A stretch of DNA of 64,000 nt from Gemmatimonadaceae bacterium (GCA_035533755.1 DATLTC010000054.1:1-64000), one strand, 5' to 3'; shown: positions 26,052 to 35,649, counted from the stretch's first letter. Numbers and translations are program-made. Notes: generated from the sequence alone by a model not told the origin.

Positions 26052-28301
26052 TCAGGGTGATTGGAGAAAGTTGAATCCGACGATGGTGGCGGGCTCGCCG
26101 CAGATGGCGCGGGACGCGGCGGCGCCGGACATGACCGCGCCCTCGACGCAGGTGACGTTCATGCCCGTTCGCGTCCAGGTGCCGGCGAGGTACAGGTTGA
26201 GGAATCCCGAATCGCCCTGGCGCAATCGATACTTGGTGGACCCGTGCCAGGACGCCACGCAGCATTCGGAAGGATCGACGTTGGCGCGCATCCATTGCGT
26301 GGCCACGCGGGCCGGCCCCTGGGCGTTGGCCGCCGTGTGCAGGAGGGCCCAGTCGAGCGTGGCCTGCGTGCCGGGCTCGAGCGCCGACGGCCAGATGGTG
26401 GCGGTGTAGGTACTGAGCCATGTCCGGGCGATGTCGGCGACCGCCTCGGTGGCGAGGCGCGGCACGTCGTGGTCGCGCGACGGACGGCGGAAGAGGTCGG
26501 TATTGAACGGGCCGCAGAAGTACTGGATGGACCGGGGGCCGGCGGCGAGGGGCCAGCTCTCCTTGTCCAGCACCTGCGACATGTCGGCCCACACGTCCAT
26601 CGGCTCGGCGGATCCGTCCATCGCCGGCCTGGGGTGGGCCCAGCCCAGGCCCTGGAGATCGCGGTCCATCCACAGCTGCACGCCGAACGTGGGGATGAGG
26701 CCCAGCTGCTCGGTCATCGCCCGGAACTGGGGGCTGGCGGCGATCAACTCCTCGCACATCGAGGGATCCTCGTCATTCAACTTCTGGAATGCGCCGAGGT
26801 TGATGCCGAGGATGACCTTGTCGAAGTCGGTCCCGAGTTCGAGCGATACGTCGCCGGCCTTGGTGTCGCACCAGCGGGACTCGAGCGTGAGGCCGGCGGC
26901 GTCGAGCTGGGCCTTGATCGCGGGCCCGTTGCGGATCTGTTCCCAGAACGGTTCCGACGGCCAGCAGGGCAGCCCCTTGACCGTGAACATCGGGTCGTAC
27001 GACGCGCCGGCCAGGTCCACCTGGCGATCGAGATGGACGCGCTGGATCCACCGCTTGTTGGGCGAGAGTTCGAGGTGCCTGACCTTGTGGAAGAACTCGA
27101 AGTGGACGCCGCGCGCCTTCAACACCTGGTAGAGCGGCCCGATCACCGTCTCTCCCATGCCGGCCTGCATCTCGTACAGCACGGCGCCCTTGTACGTGGC
27201 GAAGATGCGGATGAGCGAGCGGATGGCGGCGCCGGCCGCGAAGTCGGGCTGCAGGCCCTTGGCCAGGTCGGTGCGATAGGCGAACGCCAGATCGTACAGG
27301 GCGCGGAGCTCCGGGGCATCGAACAGCCGCGGCACCGACTTGATCGTCGGGCGGGCGCCGTTCTCGATCAACCAATCGAGGTACTCGTATTCGTCGAGGC
27401 CATTGAGATCCCAGGTGGTGGTGAACCCGTACCGGGGATTGAGCAACCCACGCAACGTGGCCGTGGCGGTATCGAGAATCATGCCGAGCAGCGCCCCTTC
27501 GCCCGTCGGGTCGACGAGCCGCCGCACGACGTCGTGCGCGCCCTCCAGGAGCAGGAGGGTGGCCTCGGCCAGCGCGTGGTCGAACGCGCCCTCCATCGAC
27601 TCGGCGGAGACGGAGGTGAGGTGGCTGCGCTCCAGCAGATGGTGCAGACGGCCCGACGAGTGGCGCAGGGCAAGTCCCGGGATCGCTCCGGCCACGGCGA
27701 TCGTCTTGCGGATGGCATGGCCGAGTCCCTTGCGCGTGCGCAGGTCGCTGACGATGCTGGCCAGCAGGCGGCCGACGATCGCCAGGGCCGCGCGGACCAT
27801 GTGCCCCCGCCCGATCTCGTGCTCGATGTCGGCGAGGAGCTGCTTGACGATCTCGGCGAGCACGCCCAGCGCCTCGGTGACGGCGCCCCACGGCGTGAGC
27901 AGGAGTTGGCCGTCGCCCGGCGTGTCGGCGTTGGTGGGCCACTCGGCGAGGAAGTACGTCTGGCCGTCGCCCAGTCCGAGCGGCGTGATCGATTCCGGCT
28001 TGAACGCATCCGTCCACGCCTGGAAGGGATTGTCCGGCTCCTTGGCCTGCTCGGCGTAGCATTCGCGCATCATCGCGAACGCGTTCTCGTAGAAACCGAG
28101 CCAGATGTGGAGGCCGTGCTCCTCCACGCGATCATGCTCGTCGCGGTTGCGGCCGCTGGCCCCCTGCCCTCCCAGACGCCAGCCCATCTGGTAGATGGTC
28201 ACGTCGTGCTTGGCCCGCAGTTCGGGCGTGCGCGTGAGTTGATATGCCGCGCTGAGCGAGCCGGCTCCGCCTCCGAGAATTGCGATGCGCGTCTTGGGCA
28301 T
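26052..28301 (-). CDS. FAD/NAD(P)-binding oxidoreductase, paralogue of the 23024-25072 enzyme
   Basis: 749 residues from the ATG at 28301. The dinucleotide motif is at residues about 6-19 (IAILGGGAGSLSAAY), followed by WRLGGQGASGR and EEHGLHIWLGFYENAFAMMRE, nearly the same as in the plus-strand paralogue. Further shared blocks are YDL-AYR/YAA, KMYAGMGDTVF/EMQAGMGETVI, and LKARGV-F-FFH-VR-L-LSP. The C-terminal FAD motif reads LYLAGTWTRTGMNVTCVEGA: the usual acid of AGD/AGE is Thr. It also carries an insertion around 130-260 relative to the paralogue. It lies 39 bases downstream of the cyclase gene and 11 upstream of the ADC-like gene. The substrate is unknown. Confidence 0.85.
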   Translation of the reverse strand: MPKTRIAILGGGAGSLSAAYQLTRTPELRAKHDVTIYQMGWRLGGQGASGRNRDEHDRVEEHGLHIWLGFYENAFAMMRECYAEQAKEPDNPFQAWTDAFKPESITPLGLGDGQTYFLAEWPTNADTPGDGQLLLTPWGAVTEALGVLAEIVKQLLADIEHEIGRGHMVRAALAIVGRLLASIVSDLRTRKGLGHAIRKTIAVAGAIPGLALRHSSGRLHHLLERSHLTSVSAESMEGAFDHALAEATLLLLEGAHDVVRRLVDPTGEGALLGMILDTATATLRGLLNPRYGFTTTWDLNGLDEYEYLDWLIENGARPTIKSVPRLFDAPELRALYDLAFAYRTDLAKGLQPDFAAGAAIRSLIRIFATYKGAVLYEMQAGMGETVIGPLYQVLKARGVHFEFFHKVRHLELSPNKRWIQRVHLDRQVDLAGASYDPMFTVKGLPCWPSEPFWEQIRNGPAIKAQLDAAGLTLESRWCDTKAGDVSLELGTDFDKVILGINLGAFQKLNDEDPSMCEELIAASPQFRAMTEQLGLIPTFGVQLWMDRDLQGLGWAHPRPAMDGSAEPMDVWADMSQVLDKESWPLAAGPRSIQYFCGPFNTDLFRRPSRDHDVPRLATEAVADIARTWLSTYTATIWPSALEPGTQATLDWALLHTAANAQGPARVATQWMRANVDPSECCVASWHGSTKYRLRQGDSGFLNLYLAGTWTRTGMNVTCVEGAVMSGAAASRAICGEPATIVGFNFLQSP

Positions 28302-28340
28302 GGCGGCGGGTTGCGAAGAAGGTGAGCGGGGAACGGACGA

Positions 28341-31300
28341 TCAGACCGGTCCGGACGACGGCACGGATTGTATCGCAGCAGCGGCGCGTGCCGCGTCGTG
28401 TTCGGCGCCCAGGGAGGCGAGCCTCGCCGCGGCGCCGTCGAGTTGTCGCCGCTGGGCGGCGGGCGGCGCGGACAGATGCAGCGCCGACTCGAGCTCCAGA
28501 AGGCCATAATCGTACGGCATCCGCAGGCGTTCGGCCAGTTGGAGCCCCGTGTCCCACAGGCGCCGGGCGCGGCGCGCATGTCCGGCCTGCCAGGCGTACT
28601 GGCCCCGATGGAGGGCGGCCCGCGGGCCGGCCACGGGGAGCATCCAGGCGAACTGCCGCAGGACCATGCACGCCTGGCGGGCGCGACGGCGCGCCTCGGC
28701 GGCGGCCGGTCCACCGGCGCGCGCGCGCCAGTCGGCGAGGAAGACCTCGCACATGCCGGCCACGCTCCAGAGGGAGTAGTACAGATTGGGCGGGGTGGCG
28801 CGGAACTGCGCGAGCGCGGTGGTGGCGTGCGTGAGCGCCAGCTCCCGATCGTCGTCGCGCAGGGCGGCGACGGCCAGCAACCCGTGGCCCACCGTCTCCT
28901 CGGTGCGGTGCGCGTTGTACTTGAGCTGGGCGCGGTAATCCGCGACGAGGCCGGGATCCACGCGGCCGCGCGTGGCGAGCAGTGTGGCGCACTGGCCGGC
29001 GCGCGCCCAGAGCCGCGATTGGAGCGCGCCGTACCGCGCCGACGCGAACGTCTCGTCGAAGCAGCGCCGGGCGTCGGCGAAGCGGCCGGTGGAGAGGTTG
29101 GTGAATCCACGGCCGGCGCGACACGCTTCCCAGAGGAACCGGGCGCCCTGGCGTCCGAACAGCTCGCACCCCCAATCGGTGGTACGCTCGACCAGCTCCC
29201 AGTCGCCCACGTTGCTGGCGTAGTTGAGCTGGATGCGCGCCAGGTCGCGCACGTTGGGTTCGTCGCGAGCCAGCGATTGGGCGCGCGCGACGTACCAGTG
29301 GGCGGCCGACGTCAGGCGGGCCATCCCGGCGAGAATGGCGAGCGTGGCGTATCCGTCGATCATGCCCGCGCCGTCGGCGCCCCGCTCGGCGAGGTTGGTG
29401 CATCGCAACGAGGCGTACACCGGCGAGACCTGCTCGTTGTTGAACCAGCCGGCCTCGGCGAATCGTTTGGTAGCGAGCGCCGCCGTGGCGAGCGCGGCGC
29501 GCTCGGCGGGCGGCGCGGCGCCGACGAACCGCGCCGGCCGGAGGCGGTGCAGGATCTGCGCGGCCAACTCGCGCCATATGCCGGCCGTCATGCCCACCGT
29601 TCCCGACGACAGCGGGTAGCCGAGCAGGGCGAGCGCCGTGCGCAGGTGCGTGCCGGCCACGTTGTACTCCGACAGATGGATGGCGGCTTCGCCGAGCCAG
29701 AATTCCCACTGCGCCCGGCGTTGCGCGTCGAGGGGTACGTCGTTGGCCGCGGCCAGCTCCTTGGCCCGCTCCAGGAAGCTGCGCGCTTCGCGGTTGGCAA
29801 AACTCTGCACCGCCTGCTCGGCCGCGCGCTCGAGATACGGAATGGCGCGCGCCGGCTCGCCGGCGCGATCCCAGTGGTGCGCGAGCAGCGGAGCCAACGC
29901 GGCCAGTTCGTGGGCGCGGTGCCGCTCGTACCACTCGGCCACGGCGCGGTGGAGTTGCCGGCGTTGCGCGAACAGCAGGGCGCCGTACGCCACGTCCTGC
30001 ACGATGGCGTGCCGGAACAGATACGCCAGATGCGGGTCGGGGGACTCGACGCGCGTGAGATCGACGTCCTCCAGGTGCTCCAGCCCGCCGCGCAGGCGCG
30101 GGAGGTCGGTGGGCACGGGGTACACGTCGTGCAGCACGTCGTGCTCGAACACGCGGCCGATGATACTGGCTGACTTGAGCATCAACTGCTCGTCGAGCGG
30201 CAGGCGGTCGATGCGCGCCGAGACCACGCCGTGCACGGTGTCCGGGAACTCGGCGCCGCGCAGCCCCGCCTCGCCGGCGGCCAGGCGGCACACGCCGTCG
30301 TCGATCGCGACGAGGCCGGCTTCGGCGAGGGCGCGCGCGAGTTCCTCGCTGTAGAACGGATGCCCCTCGGCGCGCCCGAGAATGAACGCGACGAGCTCCT
30401 GCGGGACGTCGGGAACGTGCAGGCAGTGAGCGAGCAGCGCGGGCAGCTCGGCTTCGCCCAAGGGCCCGAGCGGCAGATGCACGCCGTTCGCTGTGTCCAT
30501 GAGGCGCCGGACGCCGGTGGCGGTGGGCTCCTCCAGCGGGCGGCTCGAGAGCACGACGAGCAGTCGCGGCACGCGGGCCGCCACCGCCGCGGCCAGGTCG
30601 AGCGACGCCGAGTCGAGCCAGTGGACGTCGTCGAGGATGAGCACCAGCGGCGCCTCGCGGGCCACCGACGCGACCAGGGCCACGGCCAGATCCTTGATCG
30701 CGTCGGCGCGCACCTCGTGGCGCATGGCCTCGGTGAACGGGGTTTCCGGCAGCTGCAGCGGCAGGATGGCGTTCAGGACGGGGGCGCGCGCGGCCAGATC
30801 GGGCTGGTCGGCGAGCGGCGCGAGCAACGCCTCACGCAGTTCGGCGCCCTTCAGCGATGTGCCGCGGCCCGCCAGGCGCGCGAGCAGATCGCGCCATGCG
30901 AAGTAGGCGGTGGTGCGCTCCACCGCGTCGCCCGCGCCGGCCACCACCTGCACGGCCGCGCCGCGCGCGCGGTCGGCGAGATCGGCGACGAGGTACGACT
31001 TGCCGATCCCCGCCTCCCCCTCGATCCAGACGAGGCCGCCGTCCCCGCGCCCCAGCGCGTCGACGCGCGCGGCAAGTGCGGCGCGCTCCGTCGCGCGACC
31101 GGCGATGAACTGGCCGCCGGCGCGCAGCGGCACGCTCGCCCGGCCGCGTGGCCGATGGACGCTCACCGGTTGCGCAAATCCCTTGACGCGAATGGGGTCG
31201 AGGGTGTCGAACGCGAAGCGGCCGCCGCTCGCCTGGCGCGTGGCGTCGTCCACGAGCACGCCGTGGGCCGCCGCCTTCATCAGCCGCGCGGCCAGGTTGA

Positions 31301-32405
31301 TGGTGGTGCCGACGATCGTGTACTGGCGTCGCGCCACGCTCCCGTACGCGCCGCAGAAGGTGCGGCCGGTGGCGACGCCGATCGTGGGCGTGAGGCCGAG
31401 CGCCGCCAACTCCTGGGAGAGAACGACCGCCGATTCGACGGCGCGGGTCGCCGCATTCTCCGCGCCCCCGGGCGGGAGACCGAACGCGCCGATGATGCTC
31501 AGGCCCTTGTCGTCCATCAACGCCTGGTACACCGCGCCGGCGCGCCGCTGCATCTCGCGTTGCGTGGTCTCCACCGCCCGGTGCAACATCGCGGGCGCCG
31601 CGGCCGGATCGTCGGGCAACCCGAGCAGATTGATGAACACCACCGACACGCGACGGAACTCGGCGCCCCACGCGCCATGGCCGGCGTCCACGCGATCACG
31701 CACCACCGGCGGCACGTAGGGGCGCAGCAGATCGGGCGAGACGTGGGGGAGCCGCAGCGCACGTGGAGGCCCGCCGCCGGGCACGCCGTCCACGCGCCGC
31801 CACCCGCCGGGAAGCGCGGCGCCCGGTGCGGCAGCCGTCAGGAATCGCGACGCATCCGCGGACAGGACCACGTGACCCGGTTCGGCCACGCCGCTCGCGT
31901 CGCCCGCCTGGCGGATGGGATCGCCGACGAGCATCGCCGTCCACTGGTCGTCGATGCCGCCGAGTTCGACGATGCCGAGGGCGCCGGCGCCGATGCCGGC
32001 GCGCAGGCCCAGCGTGACGTCGGGCGCCGGCGCGAAATCATGCAGGCGGTCGCGGATGGCGAGCGCGCACTGCGTGGCCGCGATGGTGGCGGCCTCGAGC
32101 GTCGGCGCGTCGTCGGCGTGCCAGAGGGCCAGCGCCGCATCGCCCGCGAACAGTTGGACGTCGCCGCCATGCGCGACGACGAGATCGGTGAGCTGGCCGA
32201 AGTACGCGTTGAGGATCTCCGAGAGGCGCTCGGCGCCCTCGGCGCCTGCTTGCGCGAGGCGTTCGGCGAGGCTGCTGAACCCGGCGATGTCCACGAACAG
32301 CGCCGACCCGAGAAACTGATCGTGACTCGGCCCCGTGGGCGGTCCCCGTCGAGCCGCCACGCGTCGCTGCTGGATGGCGGAGACGTACGAGGCGAGGGAT
32401 TCCAT
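28341..32405 (-). CDS. Soluble adenylyl cyclase-like protein: two class III cyclase domains, AAA-type NTPase, TPR-like C-terminus
   Basis: 1354 residues. The order C1 (about 30-220), C2 (about 250-415), P-loop NTPase (GEAGIGKS 463-470, Walker B LILDDVHW near 600) and an alpha-helical TPR-like tail (about 800-1354) is that of mammalian soluble adenylyl cyclase. C1 has both metal aspartates, D39 (LFVDIAGFS) and D89 (FAGDAALALW). C2 lacks the first (VVFINL) but has K300, T363, N370 and R374 with the same T-7-N-4-R spacing as human sAC T405/N412/R416, so one active site at the C1/C2 interface and ATP as substrate are expected. The position of the human bicarbonate-binding Lys95 is Leu85 here. It leads the FAD/ADC-like unit and could supply its cAMP-linked or ATP-linked control. 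Confidence 0.9.
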   Translation of the reverse strand: MESLASYVSAIQQRRVAARRGPPTGPSHDQFLGSALFVDIAGFSSLAERLAQAGAEGAERLSEILNAYFGQLTDLVVAHGGDVQLFAGDAALALWHADDAPTLEAATIAATQCALAIRDRLHDFAPAPDVTLGLRAGIGAGALGIVELGGIDDQWTAMLVGDPIRQAGDASGVAEPGHVVLSADASRFLTAAAPGAALPGGWRRVDGVPGGGPPRALRLPHVSPDLLRPYVPPVVRDRVDAGHGAWGAEFRRVSVVFINLLGLPDDPAAAPAMLHRAVETTQREMQRRAGAVYQALMDDKGLSIIGAFGLPPGGAENAATRAVESAVVLSQELAALGLTPTIGVATGRTFCGAYGSVARRQYTIVGTTINLAARLMKAAAHGVLVDDATRQASGGRFAFDTLDPIRVKGFAQPVSVHRPRGRASVPLRAGGQFIAGRATERAALAARVDALGRGDGGLVWIEGEAGIGKSYLVADLADRARGAAVQVVAGAGDAVERTTAYFAWRDLLARLAGRGTSLKGAELREALLAPLADQPDLAARAPVLNAILPLQLPETPFTEAMRHEVRADAIKDLAVALVASVAREAPLVLILDDVHWLDSASLDLAAAVAARVPRLLVVLSSRPLEEPTATGVRRLMDTANGVHLPLGPLGEAELPALLAHCLHVPDVPQELVAFILGRAEGHPFYSEELARALAEAGLVAIDDGVCRLAAGEAGLRGAEFPDTVHGVVSARIDRLPLDEQLMLKSASIIGRVFEHDVLHDVYPVPTDLPRLRGGLEHLEDVDLTRVESPDPHLAYLFRHAIVQDVAYGALLFAQRRQLHRAVAEWYERHRAHELAALAPLLAHHWDRAGEPARAIPYLERAAEQAVQSFANREARSFLERAKELAAANDVPLDAQRRAQWEFWLGEAAIHLSEYNVAGTHLRTALALLGYPLSSGTVGMTAGIWRELAAQILHRLRPARFVGAAPPAERAALATAALATKRFAEAGWFNNEQVSPVYASLRCTNLAERGADGAGMIDGYATLAILAGMARLTSAAHWYVARAQSLARDEPNVRDLARIQLNYASNVGDWELVERTTDWGCELFGRQGARFLWEACRAGRGFTNLSTGRFADARRCFDETFASARYGALQSRLWARAGQCATLLATRGRVDPGLVADYRAQLKYNAHRTEETVGHGLLAVAALRDDDRELALTHATTALAQFRATPPNLYYSLWSVAGMCEVFLADWRARAGGPAAAEARRRARQACMVLRQFAWMLPVAGPRAALHRGQYAWQAGHARRARRLWDTGLQLAERLRMPYDYGLLELESALHLSAPPAAQRRQLDGAAARLASLGAEHDAARAAAAIQSVPSSGPV

Positions 32406-32472
32406 GACCGATGAGTATGGGGGCGCCCCCCCCGACCGGACAATGGGCGCGCGAGCGGGCGGTCCGGAGGTG

Positions 32473-32754
32473 CTAGCGGGTGGGTCCCTGCCGGAGAAAG
32501 CGCTGCGCCAGCGTCGCCATCCGCTCGTCGCCCTCCCGCGCGGCCCGGTCGCGGATGCGCGTCACGATGGGCTTGAGCTTCTCCTCGCCCCACGCGTAGC
32601 CCGTGGCCTGCTCGGCGCCGTACGAGTTGCCCACGTTGGCGCCGTCGAGCAGCGCCTGCGCGGCCGCGTCGTCGTAGCCCGGGTCGTCGCGCGGGGGCAG
32701 GACGTAGCGCGGCTCGGGCTCGTTGGCGTCTTCGTTCACGAATGCGCGGGACAT
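32473..32754 (-). CDS. Small acidic conserved-looking protein, unknown function
   Basis: 93 residues, MSRAFVNED... from the ATG at 32754. It is rich in Asp/Glu/Pro in the first half (EPEPRYVLPPRDDPGYDDAA) and helical with Ala/Arg in the second. The MSRAFV opening and YVLPPRDDPGY segment have the look of a conserved family, but I do not recognise a function. Upstream, AAGGA directly abuts the start codon and TATAC lies a few bases before it, so a short or absent leader is possible. Its stop is 67 bp before the cyclase start, so it could be the first gene of that unit. A palindromic repeat (32790-32872) separates it from the hybrid kinase. Confidence 0.7.
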   Translation of the reverse strand: MSRAFVNEDANEPEPRYVLPPRDDPGYDDAAAQALLDGANVGNSYGAEQATGYAWGEEKLKPIVTRIRDRAAREGDERMATLAQRFLRQGPTR

Positions 32755-32789
32755 TCCTTACGTATAGCGATACGGGCGGGTGGGAGGAA

Positions 32790-32872
32790 GACGGTAGGGC
32801 GGTAGGGGGGTAGGGGGGCTACTGCGTTACGCAGTCTACCGTCCTCCCCCCCTACCCTCCTACCGTCCTACC
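32790..32872. repeat. Palindromic GGTAGG-type repeat, copy 1
   Basis: The left arm is built of GGTAGGGC/GGTAGGGGG units, the centre is ACTGCGTTACGCAGT (32821-32835), and the right arm is the complementary run of CCTACC/CCGTCC units. It ends about 6 bases from the stop codon of the hybrid kinase (32878). It belongs to a family with copies at 35685, 39008 and 42078. Confidence 0.9.
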
Positions 32873-32877
32873 TGCTC

Positions 32878-35649
32878 CTATTCCAGCGCCTCGCGCACCT
32901 TCCGCAGCAGCGACTCGGACGTGTACGGCTTCTGGAGCAGCGACTCGCGGCCCTCCATCACGCCGTGGCGGATGATCGCGTCGTCGGAGTACCCGGAGGC
33001 GAAGACGATCCGGATGCCGGGCCACCGCTGGCGCACCCGCTCGGCGAGTTCGCGGCCGCTCATGTTCGGCATCACGACGTCGGTGATCATGAGATCCACC
33101 TTGCCGCCCAACTCCTCGAGCACGCGCAGGGCCTCGGGCCCGTTCGCGCCCTCGATCACCCGATAGCCGCGCGTGGCGAGAATGCGCGTGGCCATGCGGC
33201 GCACGCCCTCGTCGTCCTCCACCACGAGCACCGTCTCGGCGCCGTGCTCGGCGCGCAGGGGCGCAGGGGCGCCCATGGCCGCGACCGGCTGCTCCACCAC
33301 CGGCAGCGTGATGTGGAAGACCGTGCCCTTGCCCGGCTCGCTCTCGACATCGATCGTTCCGCCGCTCTGCGCCACGATGCCGTGCACCACGGCCAACCCC
33401 AGCCCGGTGCCGCGGCCCGCGGCCTTGGTCGTGAAAAAGGGCTCGAACAGGCGCCCCTTCACGTCGGCCGCCATCCCGGTGCCGGTGTCCGACACGGACA
33501 GGCGGACGCGGGGGGGCGCGGCGTCCACGGCCGGGTCCGCGGCAAGCGCGCGCGTGGTGATGGCCAGGCGTCCTCCTTCGGGCATGGCATCGCGCGCGTT
33601 GACCGCGAGGTTGAGGATCACCTGCGAGAGCTGGCCCGGATCCACGCGCACGGGCCCGGCGGACGGATCCAGCACCACGCTCAGCTCGATGTCCTCCCCC
33701 AACAGCCGCTGGAACATCTGCTCCGCCTCGGTGACGATGCCGTTGACGTCGAGCACCTGGGGCGCGATGACCTGGCGGCGGCTGAACGCGAGCAGCTGCC
33801 GGGTGAGCGATCCGGCACGCACCGCGGCGAGCTGGATCTCGGCGGCCAGCGGCCGGAGGGAATCGCCGGTTTCGAGCGCCGCGAGCAGCAGTTCGGTGTT
33901 GCCGCCGATCACGGTGAGCAGATTGTTGAAGTCGTGGGCCACGCCGCCGGCGAGGATGCCGATGGACTCGAGCTTCTGCGTTTGCTGAAGCTGGGCTTCG
34001 AGATGGCGGCGCTCGGTGACGTCCTCGGCGACTCCGGCAATGCGGAACACCGTGCCGGCTGCATCGCGCACCGGGAACCCGCGGTCCCGGATCCAGCGCG
34101 TGGCCCCGTCGGGCCGCAGGATGCGGTACTCCTCGTCGTAGGTGCCCGCCACCTGCTTCTCGTACGTGGCCCGGACCACACGCTCGCGGTCGTCGGGATG
34201 AATGGCGTCGATCCAGTCCTTGGACGAGGCATACAGACTCTCGCAGCTGCGTCCCCAGATCGTTTCGTACCCCGGGCTGATGTACACCATCTGATCGTGC
34301 GCGGGATCGGCGAGCCAGAACACCTCGCGAATGTTCTCGGCGAGCTGCCGGAACCGTGCCTCGCTCTCGCGCAGCGACTCGTCCACGCGGCGCGTCTCGG
34401 CCCGCTGGCGCAGCGTTGCGATCCCGAACTCGAGATCTTCGGCCAGCTCCTTGAGCAGCGCGATCTCGCCGTCGTCGAACGCGTCGGCGTCGGCGGCGTA
34501 CACCGTGAGCGCCCCCAGCGGCGCCCCGTCGACCATGATCGGCAGGGCCAGCGCCGATCCGATGCCGTGGCGCTGGGCGGCCTCGCGCCAGGGCACGAAG
34601 GCAGGATCACCGGCGATGTCGTGGCTGGATTGCGGCCGTCCCGAGCGCACCGCCCGGCCAATCGGACCGCGGCCACGGTCGCTGTCGTCCCAGCGCACCA
34701 TGATCCCCTCGAGGTAGGCGATGGCCGGACCGGCCCTCGCCACCGGGCGCACCGTCCTCGCCTCATCGTGCTCGGCGATGCCCACCCACGCCAGTATGTA
34801 GCCGCCTACGGAGACCACGATCTCGCAGATGCTGTCGAGCAGCGCCGCCTCATCGGCGGCGCGGATCATCGCCTGGTTGCACTCGCTGATCGTGCGCTGC
34901 GCCCGGTTCGTGCGGCGCAGCTCCCGCTCGATGGCCTTCCGCGCCGTGATGTCCTGCACGGTACCGGCGAGACGCGGGTGGCTCTCGGTGGGAACCAGGG
35001 ACTCGCTGCGCGCCTCGATCCAACGCACCGTGCCGTCGCGCAACACGATGCGATATTCCACGACGACGGGTCGGGGGTTGTCGCTCGCTTCGCGGAAGAT
35101 CCGGCCCACGCGATCGCGATCGTCCTCGTGCATGCGCCGCAGCGTGTGCTCGAACGCCGGGATCGGGCCGCTCGGATCGATTTCCAGGATCCGGAACAGC
35201 TCCGGCGACCACCAGCGCTCGCCGGTGCGCGAATCGTATTCCCAACTGCCCATCCGCGCGATCGCGGACGCCGTGTTCAGGTGCGATTCGCTGCGCGCCA
35301 GCGCCTCGGCGAGCGCGGCGTCCGAGGGATCCCCGATGGTGGCGGCGAAGCCCGCCGGTCGGTGCCGCGCATCGTACAGGCACGACAGCGCCAGGGGTGC
35401 GTCGAAGCGGGACCCGTCAGCGCGCGCCCACGACCGATTCTCGCGCGCCTGGCCGTCGGCCACGGCCCGGGCCATGATCGGCGGCGCGTCCTCGAGCCGC
35501 CCGTCGTCCGGCAGGTGCAGCCCCGCCCACGGCCGGCCGACGACCGATCCGGCAGGGCGCCCGAACAGTCGCTCAGCGGCCGGGCTCCACCCCGTCACGA
35601 CGCCGGATGCGTCGAGGGTGAACGTCGCGGCGGCGCCTTCATGCGTCAT
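32878..35649 (-). CDS. Multi-sensor hybrid histidine kinase (PAS-PAS-GAF-PAS-HK-REC)
   Basis: 923 residues from the ATG at 35649. PAS domains are at about 5-110, 125-245 and 415-545, and a GAF domain at about 265-410 (SVGGYILAWVGIAE, ALALPIMVDGAPLGALTVY). The third PAS has a PAC-type tail (EYRILRPDGATRWIRDRG). The kinase core is of the NtrB-like type with phospho-His572 (GGVAHDFNNLLT), N-box NLAVNARDAM, DTGTGM and GTGLGLAVVHG. The C-terminal receiver has D857 (LMITDVVMPNMSG). No membrane helix is present, so it integrates several cytoplasmic cues. No separate regulator with a DNA-binding domain is adjacent. Palindromic repeats flank it on both sides. Confidence 0.92.
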   Translation of the reverse strand: MTHEGAAATFTLDASGVVTGWSPAAERLFGRPAGSVVGRPWAGLHLPDDGRLEDAPPIMARAVADGQARENRSWARADGSRFDAPLALSCLYDARHRPAGFAATIGDPSDAALAEALARSESHLNTASAIARMGSWEYDSRTGERWWSPELFRILEIDPSGPIPAFEHTLRRMHEDDRDRVGRIFREASDNPRPVVVEYRIVLRDGTVRWIEARSESLVPTESHPRLAGTVQDITARKAIERELRRTNRAQRTISECNQAMIRAADEAALLDSICEIVVSVGGYILAWVGIAEHDEARTVRPVARAGPAIAYLEGIMVRWDDSDRGRGPIGRAVRSGRPQSSHDIAGDPAFVPWREAAQRHGIGSALALPIMVDGAPLGALTVYAADADAFDDGEIALLKELAEDLEFGIATLRQRAETRRVDESLRESEARFRQLAENIREVFWLADPAHDQMVYISPGYETIWGRSCESLYASSKDWIDAIHPDDRERVVRATYEKQVAGTYDEEYRILRPDGATRWIRDRGFPVRDAAGTVFRIAGVAEDVTERRHLEAQLQQTQKLESIGILAGGVAHDFNNLLTVIGGNTELLLAALETGDSLRPLAAEIQLAAVRAGSLTRQLLAFSRRQVIAPQVLDVNGIVTEAEQMFQRLLGEDIELSVVLDPSAGPVRVDPGQLSQVILNLAVNARDAMPEGGRLAITTRALAADPAVDAAPPRVRLSVSDTGTGMAADVKGRLFEPFFTTKAAGRGTGLGLAVVHGIVAQSGGTIDVESEPGKGTVFHITLPVVEQPVAAMGAPAPLRAEHGAETVLVVEDDEGVRRMATRILATRGYRVIEGANGPEALRVLEELGGKVDLMITDVVMPNMSGRELAERVRQRWPGIRIVFASGYSDDAIIRHGVMEGRESLLQKPYTSESLLRKVREALE

